DNA from: JANMES01 sp038329865
GTDB lineage: Bacteria; Planctomycetota; Phycisphaerae; Tepidisphaerales; Tepidisphaeraceae
NCBI GenBank assembly: GCA_038329865.1
Contig: JBBQNK010000020.1
Coordinates: forward strand, 1 to 64,000
Reading direction: 5' to 3'
DNA: 64,000 nucleotides
A program made the translations under genes and the position numbers. Positions 16,599-24,985 of the stretch are shown one piece after another; the stretch's first letter is position 1; each line of letters starts with the position of its first letter. The notes beneath the pieces were generated by a model, which was given only the letters and a program-made list of their open reading frames with translations, did not search any database and was not told the origin of the DNA.

Positions 16599-17792
16599 AT
16601 GGCGCTCATCCACTGGCTCAGGCTCTCCCTCACGCAAGGCATCGGCCCGATCCTCACGCGGCGGCTAATCGAAGCGACCGGCAGCGCGGAAGCGGCGTGC
16701 GACGCGTCGCCGCAATTGCTCCAGAAGATTGAGGGCATCGGCTCATCGAAAGGCCGGCACATTTCGGAGTCGCTCAAGCGCAGTGCTGATGAAGCCGAGC
16801 AGGAACTCGCCAAAGCCCACGCCACCGGCGCGCGGATCATCTGCCCCGATGATGACGAATACCCACTGCTGCTGAAATCCATTCCCGATCCACCCAGCGT
16901 GCTGTACATCAAAGGCGGATTCGAACCGCGCGATCTGAACAGCATCGGCATCGTCGGCTCGCGCCAGTGCAGCATGTACGGCCGCGAACAAGCGGAGCGA
17001 TTCGGCGCGCTGCTCGCCGGCGCGGCGCTCACGGTGATCAGCGGCGGCGCGCGTGGCATCGATTCTTCCGCGCATCGTGGCGCTATGCAGCACCCGGCCG
17101 GGCGGACGATCGCGGTGCTCGGCTGCGGTGTGGATGTCGTCTTTCCGCCGGAGAATACCGCCCTTTTCGCGCAGATCGCCCAGCGAGGCGCGGTGGTGAG
17201 CGAGTACGCGATGGGCTCGGCGCCGATCGCCGATAATTTCCCCCGCCGCAACCGAATCGTCAGCGGCCTGTCGCGCGCCATCCTCGTGATCGAGGCCGCC
17301 GCCCGCAGCGGGGCGCTGATCACCGCCCGGCTGGCGAATGAAGACCAGGGCCGCACGGTGTTCGCGCTGCCGGGGCGTGTGGATAATCCGATGTCGGAAG
17401 GCACGCACCAGTTACTGCGCGACGGCGCGACGATCGCGTGTAATCTCGATGACATCGTGAACGGGCTTGGTCCACTTCCGATTGAAGCGATGGAGCTGGT
17501 TCACGATGTCGCCGCGCCCGCGGGTGATTCGGATGAGCCGGAGTACGAATTGCCTTTCGCAGATTCATCCGCGCCATCGGCCCCCGTCGAAGACAGTGGT
17601 TTTGAGAGCGTTCTCACGGATCGACAGAAGCAAATCTTCGACTGCGTCGGCCGCGACGCGACGAGCGTCGATGCGATCATCGACCGCACGGAGCTTCCCG
17701 CGCAAATCGTGCTGCAGGAGCTTACACTGCTCAGCCTCAAGGCGATCGTCAAGCGCCTCGACGGCCAGCAGTTTGTCCGATCCAGGCGATGA
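16599..17792 (+). CDS. dprA: DNA-processing protein DprA
   Basis: Loads RecA on incoming single-stranded DNA during natural transformation. The 397-residue protein has an N-terminal helical (SAM-like) region, the Rossmann DprA core (GIVGSRQCSMYG, ISGGARGIDSSAHRGAM, GCGVDVVFPPEN, SGLSRAILVIEAAARSGAL) and a C-terminal winged-helix domain (about 335-395; IFDCVGRDATSVDAIIDRT). The full-length domain set argues that it is functional. Only one competence gene is in this window, so transformability cannot be claimed. Upstream cloverleaf repeat; the NUDIX gene follows 18 bases later. Confidence 0.94.
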   Translation: MALIHWLRLSLTQGIGPILTRRLIEATGSAEAACDASPQLLQKIEGIGSSKGRHISESLKRSADEAEQELAKAHATGARIICPDDDEYPLLLKSIPDPPSVLYIKGGFEPRDLNSIGIVGSRQCSMYGREQAERFGALLAGAALTVISGGARGIDSSAHRGAMQHPAGRTIAVLGCGVDVVFPPENTALFAQIAQRGAVVSEYAMGSAPIADNFPRRNRIVSGLSRAILVIEAAARSGALITARLANEDQGRTVFALPGRVDNPMSEGTHQLLRDGATIACNLDDIVNGLGPLPIEAMELVHDVAAPAGDSDEPEYELPFADSSAPSAPVEDSGFESVLTDRQKQIFDCVGRDATSVDAIIDRTELPAQIVLQELTLLSLKAIVKRLDGQQFVRSRR

Positions 17793-17810
17793 CTCAACCG
17801 AGATAATCAA

Positions 17811-18281
17811 ATGAAGCAAGTCACCTACGTCATCGTCTTCATCATCCGCCCCGCCGGCGATTCGCAAGAGTTCCTGCTCGCGCGCCGGGCAGAAGGAAAA
17901 TACATGGGCGGCACCTGGCAGCTGATTTCTGGCAAGCTCGAATCGAACGAGACCGTGTGGCAGGCGGCCCTTCGCGAGATGCGCGAGGAGACCGGGCTTG
18001 AAGCCGTCGAACTGTACCGCCTCAGCCAGACCACGACGTTTTATCGATCGGACGACGATTCGCTCAACACCGGCATCGAGTTTTGCGCCATCGTGCCGGA
18101 CGACGCCTCGGTCTCCCTCGATTCGGAAAATACTGATTGCGAATGGATGCCGCGCGAGCAAGTCCGCGCCCGCCTGATGTGGGCCAGCGACCAGGTCTCC
18201 TTCGACGAAGTCTGCCGGGTAGTTTTGGATAACGGGCCGACCAAGGCGTATCAGCGGATTCCGCTGCCATACGGCGGATGA
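17811..18281 (+). CDS. NUDIX hydrolase
   Basis: Hydrolyses a nucleoside diphosphate linked to another group; substrate unknown. The 156-residue protein contains the NUDIX box GKLESNETVWQAALREMREETGL pattern (G-x5-E-x7-REMREETGL), positions about 44-66. The N-terminal strand (VTYVIVFIIR) and late EWMPREQVRARL fit the family. It resembles dihydroneopterin triphosphatase/ADP-ribose-type members equally well. Likely cotranscribed with dprA. A class B repeat begins 9 bases after the stop. Confidence 0.88.
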   Translation: MKQVTYVIVFIIRPAGDSQEFLLARRAEGKYMGGTWQLISGKLESNETVWQAALREMREETGLEAVELYRLSQTTTFYRSDDDSLNTGIEFCAIVPDDASVSLDSENTDCEWMPREQVRARLMWASDQVSFDEVCRVVLDNGPTKAYQRIPLPYGG

Positions 18282-18289
18282 AGACAAAA

Positions 18290-18379
18290 GATGAACGCGG
18301 AGACGCAGAGACGCGGAGAAATCGGGGAGAATTCAACTTTCAATCTCTTCTGCTCTTTCTTCGCGACTCCGCGTTCATT
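18290..18379. repeat. Class B inverted repeat (ACGCGGAG variant)
   Basis: The 5' arm ATGAACGCGGAGACGCAGAG... and the complementary 3' arm ending CTCCGCGTTCAT. The arm unit is ACGCGGAG/ACGCAGAG, a GC-shifted form of the ACACAGAG unit at 22774, 26078, 38654 and 58897. Same variant at 48228. Confidence 0.85.
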
Positions 18380-18426
18380 CTTTCTTTCCCACGGCCAATC
18401 CGAATTTCGGGGTTTACAATCGCCGA

Positions 18427-18432
18427 TATAAT
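18427..18432 (+). promoter_or_regulatory. Candidate -10 element for the Ppx/GppA gene
   Basis: Consensus TATAAT lies 14 bases before the ATG at 18447, giving a leader of roughly 8 bases. A second TACAAT occurs at 18415-18420. No clear -35. Confidence 0.35.
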
Positions 18433-18446
18433 CCGAAGATCAAGCC

Positions 18447-20036
18447 ATGCCGACCAGGAAAAAAACAGCCACCCGCCACCCCGCCGCGACGAGCGATGCT
18501 CGCGAATCGTTCCGCATGGCGGCGATTGACGTCGGCAGCAACAGCCTGCACATGATCGTCGCCCAGCAGGACGCCGACGGCAGCGTCACCACGCTATGGC
18601 GGATGAAGGAGATGGTCGGCCTAGGGCGCATGAGCTTTCCCTCGCGCCGGCTGAGCAACTCCGCGATGGACGCGGCCATCACCACGCTCCGCCGTTTCCA
18701 GCAGGCCGCGCAGCGGCGGCAGTGCGAGAAGATTGTCGCTGTCGCCACCAGCGCGGTGCGCGAGGCGGAGAACGGCGGCGATTTTCTCGAGCGCGTTCGC
18801 CGCGAGCTTGGGCTGAACATCCGCGTCGTTTCCGCCCGCGAAGAAGCCCGGCTCATCTACCTGGGCGTGCGGCACGAGATCGATCTGCGAACCACACCCA
18901 ATTTCATCGTCGATATCGGCGGCGGCAGCGTGGAGTTCATCGTGGCCGACCGTGTGCGGGCGATGCTGCTCGAAAGCCGCAAGCTCGGGGCGGCCCGCAT
19001 GACCGCAAAATTCGTCGATTCCGATCCGATCAGCGAAGCCAATCTCAAATCACTGCGAAATTATTACGACAAGGAGCTTACGCCCATCTGCCAGGCTGTG
19101 CAGGATTTGCGACCCGTCCGCGCGATCGGCACGAGCGGCACGCTGCAGAGCGTGGCGGAGCTGTGCTTTAATCTGAAAGGCGGGCGGGCCGAGCAAGTCC
19201 GCGTGATTGATCGCCTCACACTCGGCAAGCTGCTGCAGAAGTTGATTGCCAGCACTTCCAAGCAGCGGGCTACGATGAGAGGGTTGGACGATCAGCGAAA
19301 GGACCAGATCATCGCCGGCGTGCTGCTGATTCATGAAGTGTTCGAGAAGCTGAAACTGACCGAGATGCAAATCGGCGGCTCCGCGTTGCGCGAGGGCATC
19401 ATGCTCGATTACCTCGCCCGCCACGTGCCGGAGCTGACCATCCGCCGGCAGGTGCCCGACGAGCGCCGCCGCAGCGTGCTCGATCTCGCCCGGCGTTGCG
19501 ATTGGCACGAAACGCACAGCCTGCAGGTCACGCGGCTGTGCCTCGAGCTGTTCGACCAAACCCGCAAGCTGCACGGCCTGGGCAAGCCCGAGCGCGAGCT
19601 CATCGAGTACGGCACGCTCCTGCACGACATCGGTTGGCACATCAGCCGAGAAGATCATCACAAGCACGCGATGTACCTGGTGCTTAACGGCAATCTCAAG
19701 GGATTTACGGCCGAAGAAGTGGATATCATCGCCAACATCGCCCGCTACCACCGCGGGCCGGAGCCGAAGGAAGATCACAAGGCGTACGCGAATCTTTCCG
19801 CGACGGCAAAGAAAACCGTGCGCGTGGGGGCCGCCCTGCTGCGCATCGCCGACGGGCTCGATCGCAGCCATTCCAGCGTGGTGTCATCCCTCCGCTGCAC
19901 GGTGAAGAAGCAAAAGGTCGACGTGCGCGTTCGGGCCCGGGCCGATGCGGAATTGGAGATTTGGGGAGCCCGCCGGAAGATGGACTTCTTCGCTGATGTG
20001 TTCGACCGCAGCGTGAGTTTTGAGCAGGTGGATTAA
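18447..20036 (+). CDS. Ppx/GppA phosphatase with HD domain
   Basis: Exopolyphosphatase or guanosine pentaphosphate phosphohydrolase, acting on polyphosphate/(p)ppGpp metabolism. The 529-residue protein has the ASKHA-fold phosphate-binding motifs AAIDVGSNSLHMIVA (about 27-41) and FIVDIGGGSVEFIV (about 152-165), GTSGTLQSVAELC, then a C-terminal HD domain (LIEYGTLLHDIGWHI with HD at about 392-393; LNGNLKGFTAEEV; IARYHRG). This is the long two-domain architecture. Which substrate is preferred cannot be decided. N-terminal 20 residues are basic and extra. Confidence 0.9.
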   Translation: MPTRKKTATRHPAATSDARESFRMAAIDVGSNSLHMIVAQQDADGSVTTLWRMKEMVGLGRMSFPSRRLSNSAMDAAITTLRRFQQAAQRRQCEKIVAVATSAVREAENGGDFLERVRRELGLNIRVVSAREEARLIYLGVRHEIDLRTTPNFIVDIGGGSVEFIVADRVRAMLLESRKLGAARMTAKFVDSDPISEANLKSLRNYYDKELTPICQAVQDLRPVRAIGTSGTLQSVAELCFNLKGGRAEQVRVIDRLTLGKLLQKLIASTSKQRATMRGLDDQRKDQIIAGVLLIHEVFEKLKLTEMQIGGSALREGIMLDYLARHVPELTIRRQVPDERRRSVLDLARRCDWHETHSLQVTRLCLELFDQTRKLHGLGKPERELIEYGTLLHDIGWHISREDHHKHAMYLVLNGNLKGFTAEEVDIIANIARYHRGPEPKEDHKAYANLSATAKKTVRVGAALLRIADGLDRSHSSVVSSLRCTVKKQKVDVRVRARADAELEIWGARRKMDFFADVFDRSVSFEQVD

Positions 20037-20045
20037 ATTCCTTCA

Positions 20046-20107
20046 CGTAGCATGGGCGTCTCGCCCATGCCAAGGCGCTTGGACACGGCCGAGACGGCCG
20101 TGCTACG
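20046..20107. repeat. Class H cloverleaf repeat (best example)
   Basis: Outer stem CGTAG (20046-20050) with CTACG (20103-20107) directly abuts hairpin 1 CATGGGCG-TCT-CGCCCATG (20051-20069), hairpin 2 CCAAG-GCG-CTTGG (20070-20082) and hairpin 3 CACGGCCG-AGA-CGGCCGTG (20084-20102). Nearly every base is paired in a tRNA-like four-stem shape. It lies between convergent genes. Confidence 0.85.
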
Positions 20108-20212
20108 AGGAATCGTTTTTGGACAGAAAAACTATCTCTTCCCGAAATAATTCACACGGGCGAATACCGACCGACTACTAAGACATTGGCAACTCATGCC
20201 CTTTAGGATTAC

Positions 20213-22744
20213 TCAGGTCGCTTTTCCGAAATAATTCGCGCAGTTGAACACCGGCCGGGTTGTTAGAGATTCCTTTGACAGTTTTTCGTTCGATCGAATA
20301 TCGAACCTGAAAGATTCGCCCGGCAAGAGCGTGATCAGGTTGTCGCTGATCGTGGCGGCCGGGTCGAGGCGGTCGATTTGGATCAGCATGTCGCGGAGCA
20401 GCGACTTAGCGGTGATCGTCACCCGCGTTTGGCCGGGCTCGTATGAAATTTCCGCATCAAATTGCGCCGGCGGGTAGGCCAGATTCTTATCCGCGTCAAA
20501 AAACCAAGTGGCGGCCGTTGGAAAGCCCACCGCGATCAACTCCGTGGCCGGGTCAACGGGCGTTGTGATCGCATCATCCAGGCGGAATGACTGATTCGAC
20601 CGCGCCGCCCAGCCAATTTCAATCTCCTGCTCCGCCAGCACTTGGCCGGCGAAGGATCGCCGCGTAATCCATGTTTTTGATACGCCTCGCTCGTCAGTAT
20701 CGTTGATCGCAAAGAGTGTCATTGGATCTCCCGATTTGTACTTCTCGCTCCCCGGCTGAATCGTAAACAGCACATCCGCATAAAACCGTCGCGTGGCGAA
20801 CCACAGCGGTTTGAGTCGCCCGTCGCTGTCGATTGCGCTCCAGCTATTCACCGGCCAGCAATCATTCAATTGCCAATAGAGTGTGCCCATGCAGACCGGC
20901 ATGCGCGATCGGAACCACTCCACGCCCGTCTGCAGGCCGCGGGCCTGGTTGAGTTGCAGCAGGTAGTGCCAGTCATCGAAGTTCTCCGGCTCGACGAACG
21001 ATTCCGCGAGCCGCTTGGCGTTGTACAAATCGCCGGCAGGGTGCTTCTGGTGCGCGAGCAGGCCGGGCGAATTCGCCTCGATCTGATCCGCCGGTAGGCA
21101 GGCCGCGAGGGTGGCGTACGTCGGCGGGCCTTGAAAGCCGAACTCGCTGCAGAACCGCGGCGAAAATTGGCGATACGAACTGGCCGGCTCACGGCACCAG
21201 ACTTCCCACACGTGCTTGTTGCCGTGCGAGGCGAGATTCGGGTGCAGGCCGTTCTCTACATTGTAATCGCCCGACCACGGGCTGGCCGCCCAGTACGGGC
21301 GCGAAGGGTCGAGTTCTTTCACGATCCTCGGCAGCAGGTCGAAATAATATCCCAAACCCCACGTGCGATTTTTCAGCTCGCCGCTCTGTTTCCAGCCCCA
21401 ATCGTGATAGCCCCACACGTTTTCGTTGCAGCCGTTCCAGATCGCGAGGCTGGCGTGGTGCGACAGCCGGGCGACGTTGTAGCGTGCTTCCTGCTCGACG
21501 AGGTTTTTGAATGGTTCTTCCTCCGGGTAGGCCGCACACGCGAAGAGAAAATCCTGCCAGACGAGGACGCCGAGCTCGTCGCAGAGGTCGTAAAACTCGT
21601 CCGTTTCATAAATCCCGCCGCCCCACACGCGGAGCATGTTGGCATTGGCGGCGACGGCTTGCTGGATGCGTGTACGATAACGTTCCGGCGTGCAGGCACG
21701 ATCGAGGAAGCAGTCGTCGGGGATCCAATTAAAACCCTTGCAGAAGATCGGCTTGCCGTTGACCTTCAGCGTGAACGCGCGACCGATGTCGTCTTGCGTT
21801 GTGTCGAGTTCGATGGTGCGGAGGCCGATCTTTCGTGACCAGGAATCAAGGTTTTCGCCATTGGCCCCCGTGAGTTGCACTGTGACGGCGTAGAGCGGTT
21901 GTTCTCCATGACCAGCCGGCCACCACCACTGCGCTGGACCTGTGATCGCGGTGAAAATTGAGACTGCCGGAAAATTATAGTCGCTACGAATGGGTTCACC
22001 GGCAGATCCTCCGGGCGCGTTTGGCTCTTTCACGCTCACGTGAATTTCCCATTCGGACCCATCTGACGGAGCGCCGTTCGTCGTCTCCAGTTCACACTCC
22101 ACACTGATGTAAGTTTGATGTTTAATCGGCTTGAGATTTGCGCGACACGATTTGATGCGTGCCTCACTCCACCCCTCCAACCGAATCCCCCGCCAGATCC
22201 CGCAGGTAATCAGTTCCGGCCCCCAGTCCCAGCCGAAGTTGCAGGCCATTTTGCGGATCATGTTGAACGGCACGCGCGTGTTCAGGAACGGCAGCGTGCC
22301 GAGCCGCTGCTCCATCGCGGTCGCGTAACGCTCGGCCGACGCGAAGGTGATGGCGAGCGTGTTGCGGCCGGGCTTGAGGTGCGGCCTCACGTCGAAGCGA
22401 TAGCCGACGTGCATGGATTCGGTGCGGGCGATGAGTCGGCCGTTGAGTTCGATCGTGGCGACGGTGTCCAACCCGTCGGCGGCGAGGTCGATGCGCTCGT
22501 GGGCGAACAATTTCTCGTCGGCCGTGAAGGAAGTCTCGTACCGCCAATCGGTTTGGCCAATCCAGCGGAGCGTCGGCTCGACGCGGTCGCCGTACGGATC
22601 AGCAATTTTCCCGGCCCGCAGAAGATCGGTATGCACGCAGCCGGGGACGATCGCCGGTGTGGATTCGCGGCAGTGGGCGGGGACGTTTTCGAGATTGGAA
22701 ACCGGCCGAACCGACCAGCCGTCGTGGAGTGATTGCTTCAACAT
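20213..22744 (-). CDS. Glycoside hydrolase family 2, beta-mannosidase-like
   Basis: Likely releases terminal beta-mannose residues. The 843-residue protein has the GH2 order: N-terminal jelly-roll sugar-binding domain (DGWSVRPV, LRWIGQTDWRYET, NTRVPFNMIRK), immunoglobulin-like domain, a TIM barrel with FNWIPDDCF, RVWGGGIYETDEF, the acid/base segment WNGCNEN and the nucleophile segment FCSEFGFQG, and C-terminal beta domains. RVWGGG and the FNWIP motif favour beta-mannosidase over beta-galactosidase. No signal peptide, so probably cytosolic. The ATG at 22744 is preferred to a GTG at 22756 in the same frame. manA nearby could process the mannose product after phosphorylation. Confidence 0.88.
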   Translation of the reverse strand: MLKQSLHDGWSVRPVSNLENVPAHCRESTPAIVPGCVHTDLLRAGKIADPYGDRVEPTLRWIGQTDWRYETSFTADEKLFAHERIDLAADGLDTVATIELNGRLIARTESMHVGYRFDVRPHLKPGRNTLAITFASAERYATAMEQRLGTLPFLNTRVPFNMIRKMACNFGWDWGPELITCGIWRGIRLEGWSEARIKSCRANLKPIKHQTYISVECELETTNGAPSDGSEWEIHVSVKEPNAPGGSAGEPIRSDYNFPAVSIFTAITGPAQWWWPAGHGEQPLYAVTVQLTGANGENLDSWSRKIGLRTIELDTTQDDIGRAFTLKVNGKPIFCKGFNWIPDDCFLDRACTPERYRTRIQQAVAANANMLRVWGGGIYETDEFYDLCDELGVLVWQDFLFACAAYPEEEPFKNLVEQEARYNVARLSHHASLAIWNGCNENVWGYHDWGWKQSGELKNRTWGLGYYFDLLPRIVKELDPSRPYWAASPWSGDYNVENGLHPNLASHGNKHVWEVWCREPASSYRQFSPRFCSEFGFQGPPTYATLAACLPADQIEANSPGLLAHQKHPAGDLYNAKRLAESFVEPENFDDWHYLLQLNQARGLQTGVEWFRSRMPVCMGTLYWQLNDCWPVNSWSAIDSDGRLKPLWFATRRFYADVLFTIQPGSEKYKSGDPMTLFAINDTDERGVSKTWITRRSFAGQVLAEQEIEIGWAARSNQSFRLDDAITTPVDPATELIAVGFPTAATWFFDADKNLAYPPAQFDAEISYEPGQTRVTITAKSLLRDMLIQIDRLDPAATISDNLITLLPGESFRFDIRSNEKLSKESLTTRPVFNCANYFGKAT

Positions 22745-22773
22745 GGAATGACACACTCATTCGCAGAAAAATA

Positions 22774-22856
22774 TGAACACAGATGTACAGAGACACAGAG
22801 AAGCAAAGCAAAGAGTTTTTCTTTTTCTTCTCTGTGTCACTGTGTCTCTGTGTTCA
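22774..22856. repeat. Class B inverted repeat
   Basis: 5' arm TGAACACAG... with ACACAGAG units and a 3' arm reading CTCTGTGT...TGTTCA. The 3' arm carries one extra unit relative to perfect pairing. It sits between the GH2 gene and hisF. Confidence 0.85.
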
Positions 22857-22868
22857 TTCCTTCTTAGT

Positions 22869-23639
22869 TTAGATCAGCCGGATCGCCACGCCGTGGTCGG
22901 CCAAAAACTTTTTCACTTCACCCACCGAGTGTTCCTTGAAGTGAAAGATGCTGGCCGCCAGGGCCGCGTCAGCGTGGCCTTGCTGCAGCACGTCGAGCAT
23001 GTGCTGCGGGCTGCCTGCCCCGCCGCTGGCGACGACGGGGATGTTCACCGCGTCGCTGACGGCCGCGGTCATTTCTATGTCGTACCCGGCCTTGGTGCCG
23101 TCGGCGTTCATCACGTTCAGCACGATTTCGCCGGCGCCTAAGTCGGCCGCCTGCTTCACCCAGTCCATCACCTTGATGCCCGTGCCGACCCGGCCGCCGT
23201 TGACGAAGACTTCCCAGATTTCAACGCCGTCTTTCATCACGCGGTTGGCGTCAAGGCCGAGCACGGCCGCCTGCGCGCCGAATTTTCGCGAGACTTCCGC
23301 GATCAGTTTCGGGTTCTTCACCGCGGCCGAGTTGAGGGAGACTTTTTCCGCGCCGGCCTGGATCAGGCGCGTAGCGTCATCGAGCGTGCGAATCCCGCCG
23401 CCGACGCAGAGGGGCATGAAGACGTTTTCCGCGACGCGCGAGACGAGGTCGGCCATGATGTCGCGACCTTCGTGGCTGGCGGAGATGTCGTAGAAGACGA
23501 GCTCGTCGGCGCCGTCGGCCTGGTAGCGCTTGGCCTGCTCGACGGGGTCGCCGGCGTCGACGTGGTCGAAGAACTTCACGCCCTTCACCACGCGGCCGCG
23601 ATCGACGTCGAGACACGGAATGATTCGTTTAGTGAGCAT
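22869..23639 (-). CDS. hisF: Imidazole glycerol phosphate synthase subunit HisF
   Basis: Cyclase subunit that uses ammonia from HisH to make imidazole glycerol phosphate and AICAR in histidine synthesis. The 256-residue (beta/alpha)8 barrel has RIIPCLDVDRGRVVKG with the catalytic Asp near 11, DISASHEGR, PLCVGGGIRTLDD, KVSLNSAAV, the second catalytic region LGLDANRV and IPVVASGGAGS. Full length. It overlaps the upstream rluB gene by 11 bases in a different frame, so the two are coupled. No hisH or other his gene is here. Confidence 0.96.
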   Translation of the reverse strand: MLTKRIIPCLDVDRGRVVKGVKFFDHVDAGDPVEQAKRYQADGADELVFYDISASHEGRDIMADLVSRVAENVFMPLCVGGGIRTLDDATRLIQAGAEKVSLNSAAVKNPKLIAEVSRKFGAQAAVLGLDANRVMKDGVEIWEVFVNGGRVGTGIKVMDWVKQAADLGAGEIVLNVMNADGTKAGYDIEMTAAVSDAVNIPVVASGGAGSPQHMLDVLQQGHADAALAASIFHFKEHSVGEVKKFLADHGVAIRLI

Positions 23640-24672
23640 GCTTTTTCGCGAACGGCTTGTTCCGCCGCGGCGGGCGCTGCCAGGTTTGGCGGGCTTTATT
23701 GGTGGCGTTGCGATCGTGGCCGGTGGGTTTTGCGGGAGCCGCGTCGCCCTGGGCGGCCTTGTCCTGCGGGCGCGGCTTGAACGAAGAGACCGTCTTCTTC
23801 ACGTACGGCCGCGCGACCGGCGGCGGCGGCGCGGCCACTTCGGCGTCGGACACGTCGGTTTCAGTTTGCGATGCAGCATCGGCATGCCGTGGCGGTTCGC
23901 CGTGCGTTGTGCTTGCGAGTTTCTTGCCCATCGCGCGGAGGGTTTTGATCTCGCGAAGCGAAAGCGTCCGCACGTCGCCGATTTTCAGGCCGTCCAGATC
24001 GAGCGGGCCGAACTGCACGCGGGTGAGGTCGCGCACCTTGTGGCCGAACCGGGCGAGGATGCGGCGGATGTGATAATTGCGCCCCTCTCGCAGCGTCAGT
24101 TCCAGCGTGCTCTGCTCGTGCGAGCGGCGGATGACTTTCACCTTCATCTTGCCGGTGCGGAAGTTCTTGCCCGTGCGCGGGTCGGTCATCCACACGCCCT
24201 GCTCAAGATCCGCCACCGCGTTCGGCGGGATCGAGCCGTCGATCAGGGCGCGGTAGGTTTTTGAGACTCCGTAGCGCGGGTGCGTGAGCTGGTTGGTCAA
24301 CTCGCCGTCGTTGGTAAGTAGCAGCAGGCCTTTCGTCTCCGCATCCAGTCGGCCGACGGGGTAGACGCGCCCTTTAAAATCGGGCGGCAGCAAATCGATG
24401 GCGCGAACCTGCTCGCCTTGCGCGACATTCGTGCTGTAGACGCTCTTCGGCTTGTACATCAGAAAATAAACCCGGTCCTGCGTCTGCCGGCGGTCGAGTT
24501 TTACCAGCTCGTCGTCGATCTTCACCTTGTCCTTGAACGGATCGATCAAGATCGGCGGTTCGATCACCACTTTGCCGTTCACGGTTACCCGACCCTGGGC
24601 GATCATCTCTTCAATGGCACGTCGCGAGGCGACGCCTGCAGCGGCTAGAATTTTTTGGATGCGTTGTTTCAC
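23629..24672 (-). CDS. rluB: Pseudouridine synthase, RluB/RsuA family
   Basis: Isomerises uridine in rRNA (RluB: 23S helix 80 region; RsuA: 16S). The 347-residue protein has an N-terminal S4 RNA-binding domain (IQKILAAAGVASRRAIEEMI, about 4-23), the catalytic segment YPVGRLDAETKGLLLLTNDG with the nucleophilic Asp at about 104, RTYRALIDG and EGRNYHIRRILARFGH. After about residue 245 comes a 100-residue basic, alanine/proline-rich tail, common in planctomycete members. Assignment to RluB over RsuA rests on S4 and length only. It overlaps hisF. Confidence 0.88.
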   Translation of the reverse strand: MKQRIQKILAAAGVASRRAIEEMIAQGRVTVNGKVVIEPPILIDPFKDKVKIDDELVKLDRRQTQDRVYFLMYKPKSVYSTNVAQGEQVRAIDLLPPDFKGRVYPVGRLDAETKGLLLLTNDGELTNQLTHPRYGVSKTYRALIDGSIPPNAVADLEQGVWMTDPRTGKNFRTGKMKVKVIRRSHEQSTLELTLREGRNYHIRRILARFGHKVRDLTRVQFGPLDLDGLKIGDVRTLSLREIKTLRAMGKKLASTTHGEPPRHADAASQTETDVSDAEVAAPPPPVARPYVKKTVSSFKPRPQDKAAQGDAAPAKPTGHDRNATNKARQTWQRPPRRNKPFAKKHAH

Positions 24673-24985
24673 TTGTCGTGAATCTTAGCGGAAATCGAGG
24701 GATTTAGCACTTGGGGCGATCCTCGGGAGTTGGCTTCGAATTGTCCCTCTCCCGGTAATCCGGGAGAGGGTAGGGTGAGGGTTCTGCTTCCCGCGCAGAA
24801 CGGCATTCAAATCAAAATGCCTTCGAGTCTGGTGTGTTCTACCAATCGCGGATTGCCTGAGCCTCGCGACAGAACCCTCACCCCGCCCTCTCCCGGATTA
24901 CCGGGAGTGGGAGAAAGGCGCGATCATTTCAGAGTGACCCTGTACCAGCGCTCGCTTGCCACTGAAGTAGCAAGCCCGGTGTGGA
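24673..24985. repeat. Class F inverted repeat within a 313-base spacer
   Basis: No gene. The left block (24745-24786) contains the palindrome CCCTCTCCCGGTAATCCGGG(AGAGGG) followed by a TAGGGTGAGGGTTCTG tail; the right block (24870-24913) is its reverse complement with a few changes. The roughly 42-base arms are separated by an 83-base non-repeated centre. It lies between rluB and manA, both leftward. Confidence 0.8.

Noticed and set aside
20046..20107. Cloverleaf repeat as a tRNA gene
   Set aside because: It lacks the T-loop (TTC) and anticodon-loop features, the loops are 3 nt and the total length is only 62 bases.
22774..22856. Class B units as a CRISPR array or minisatellite
   Set aside because: Units are 8 bases without spacers and are arranged as inverted arms, not direct repeats with unique spacers.
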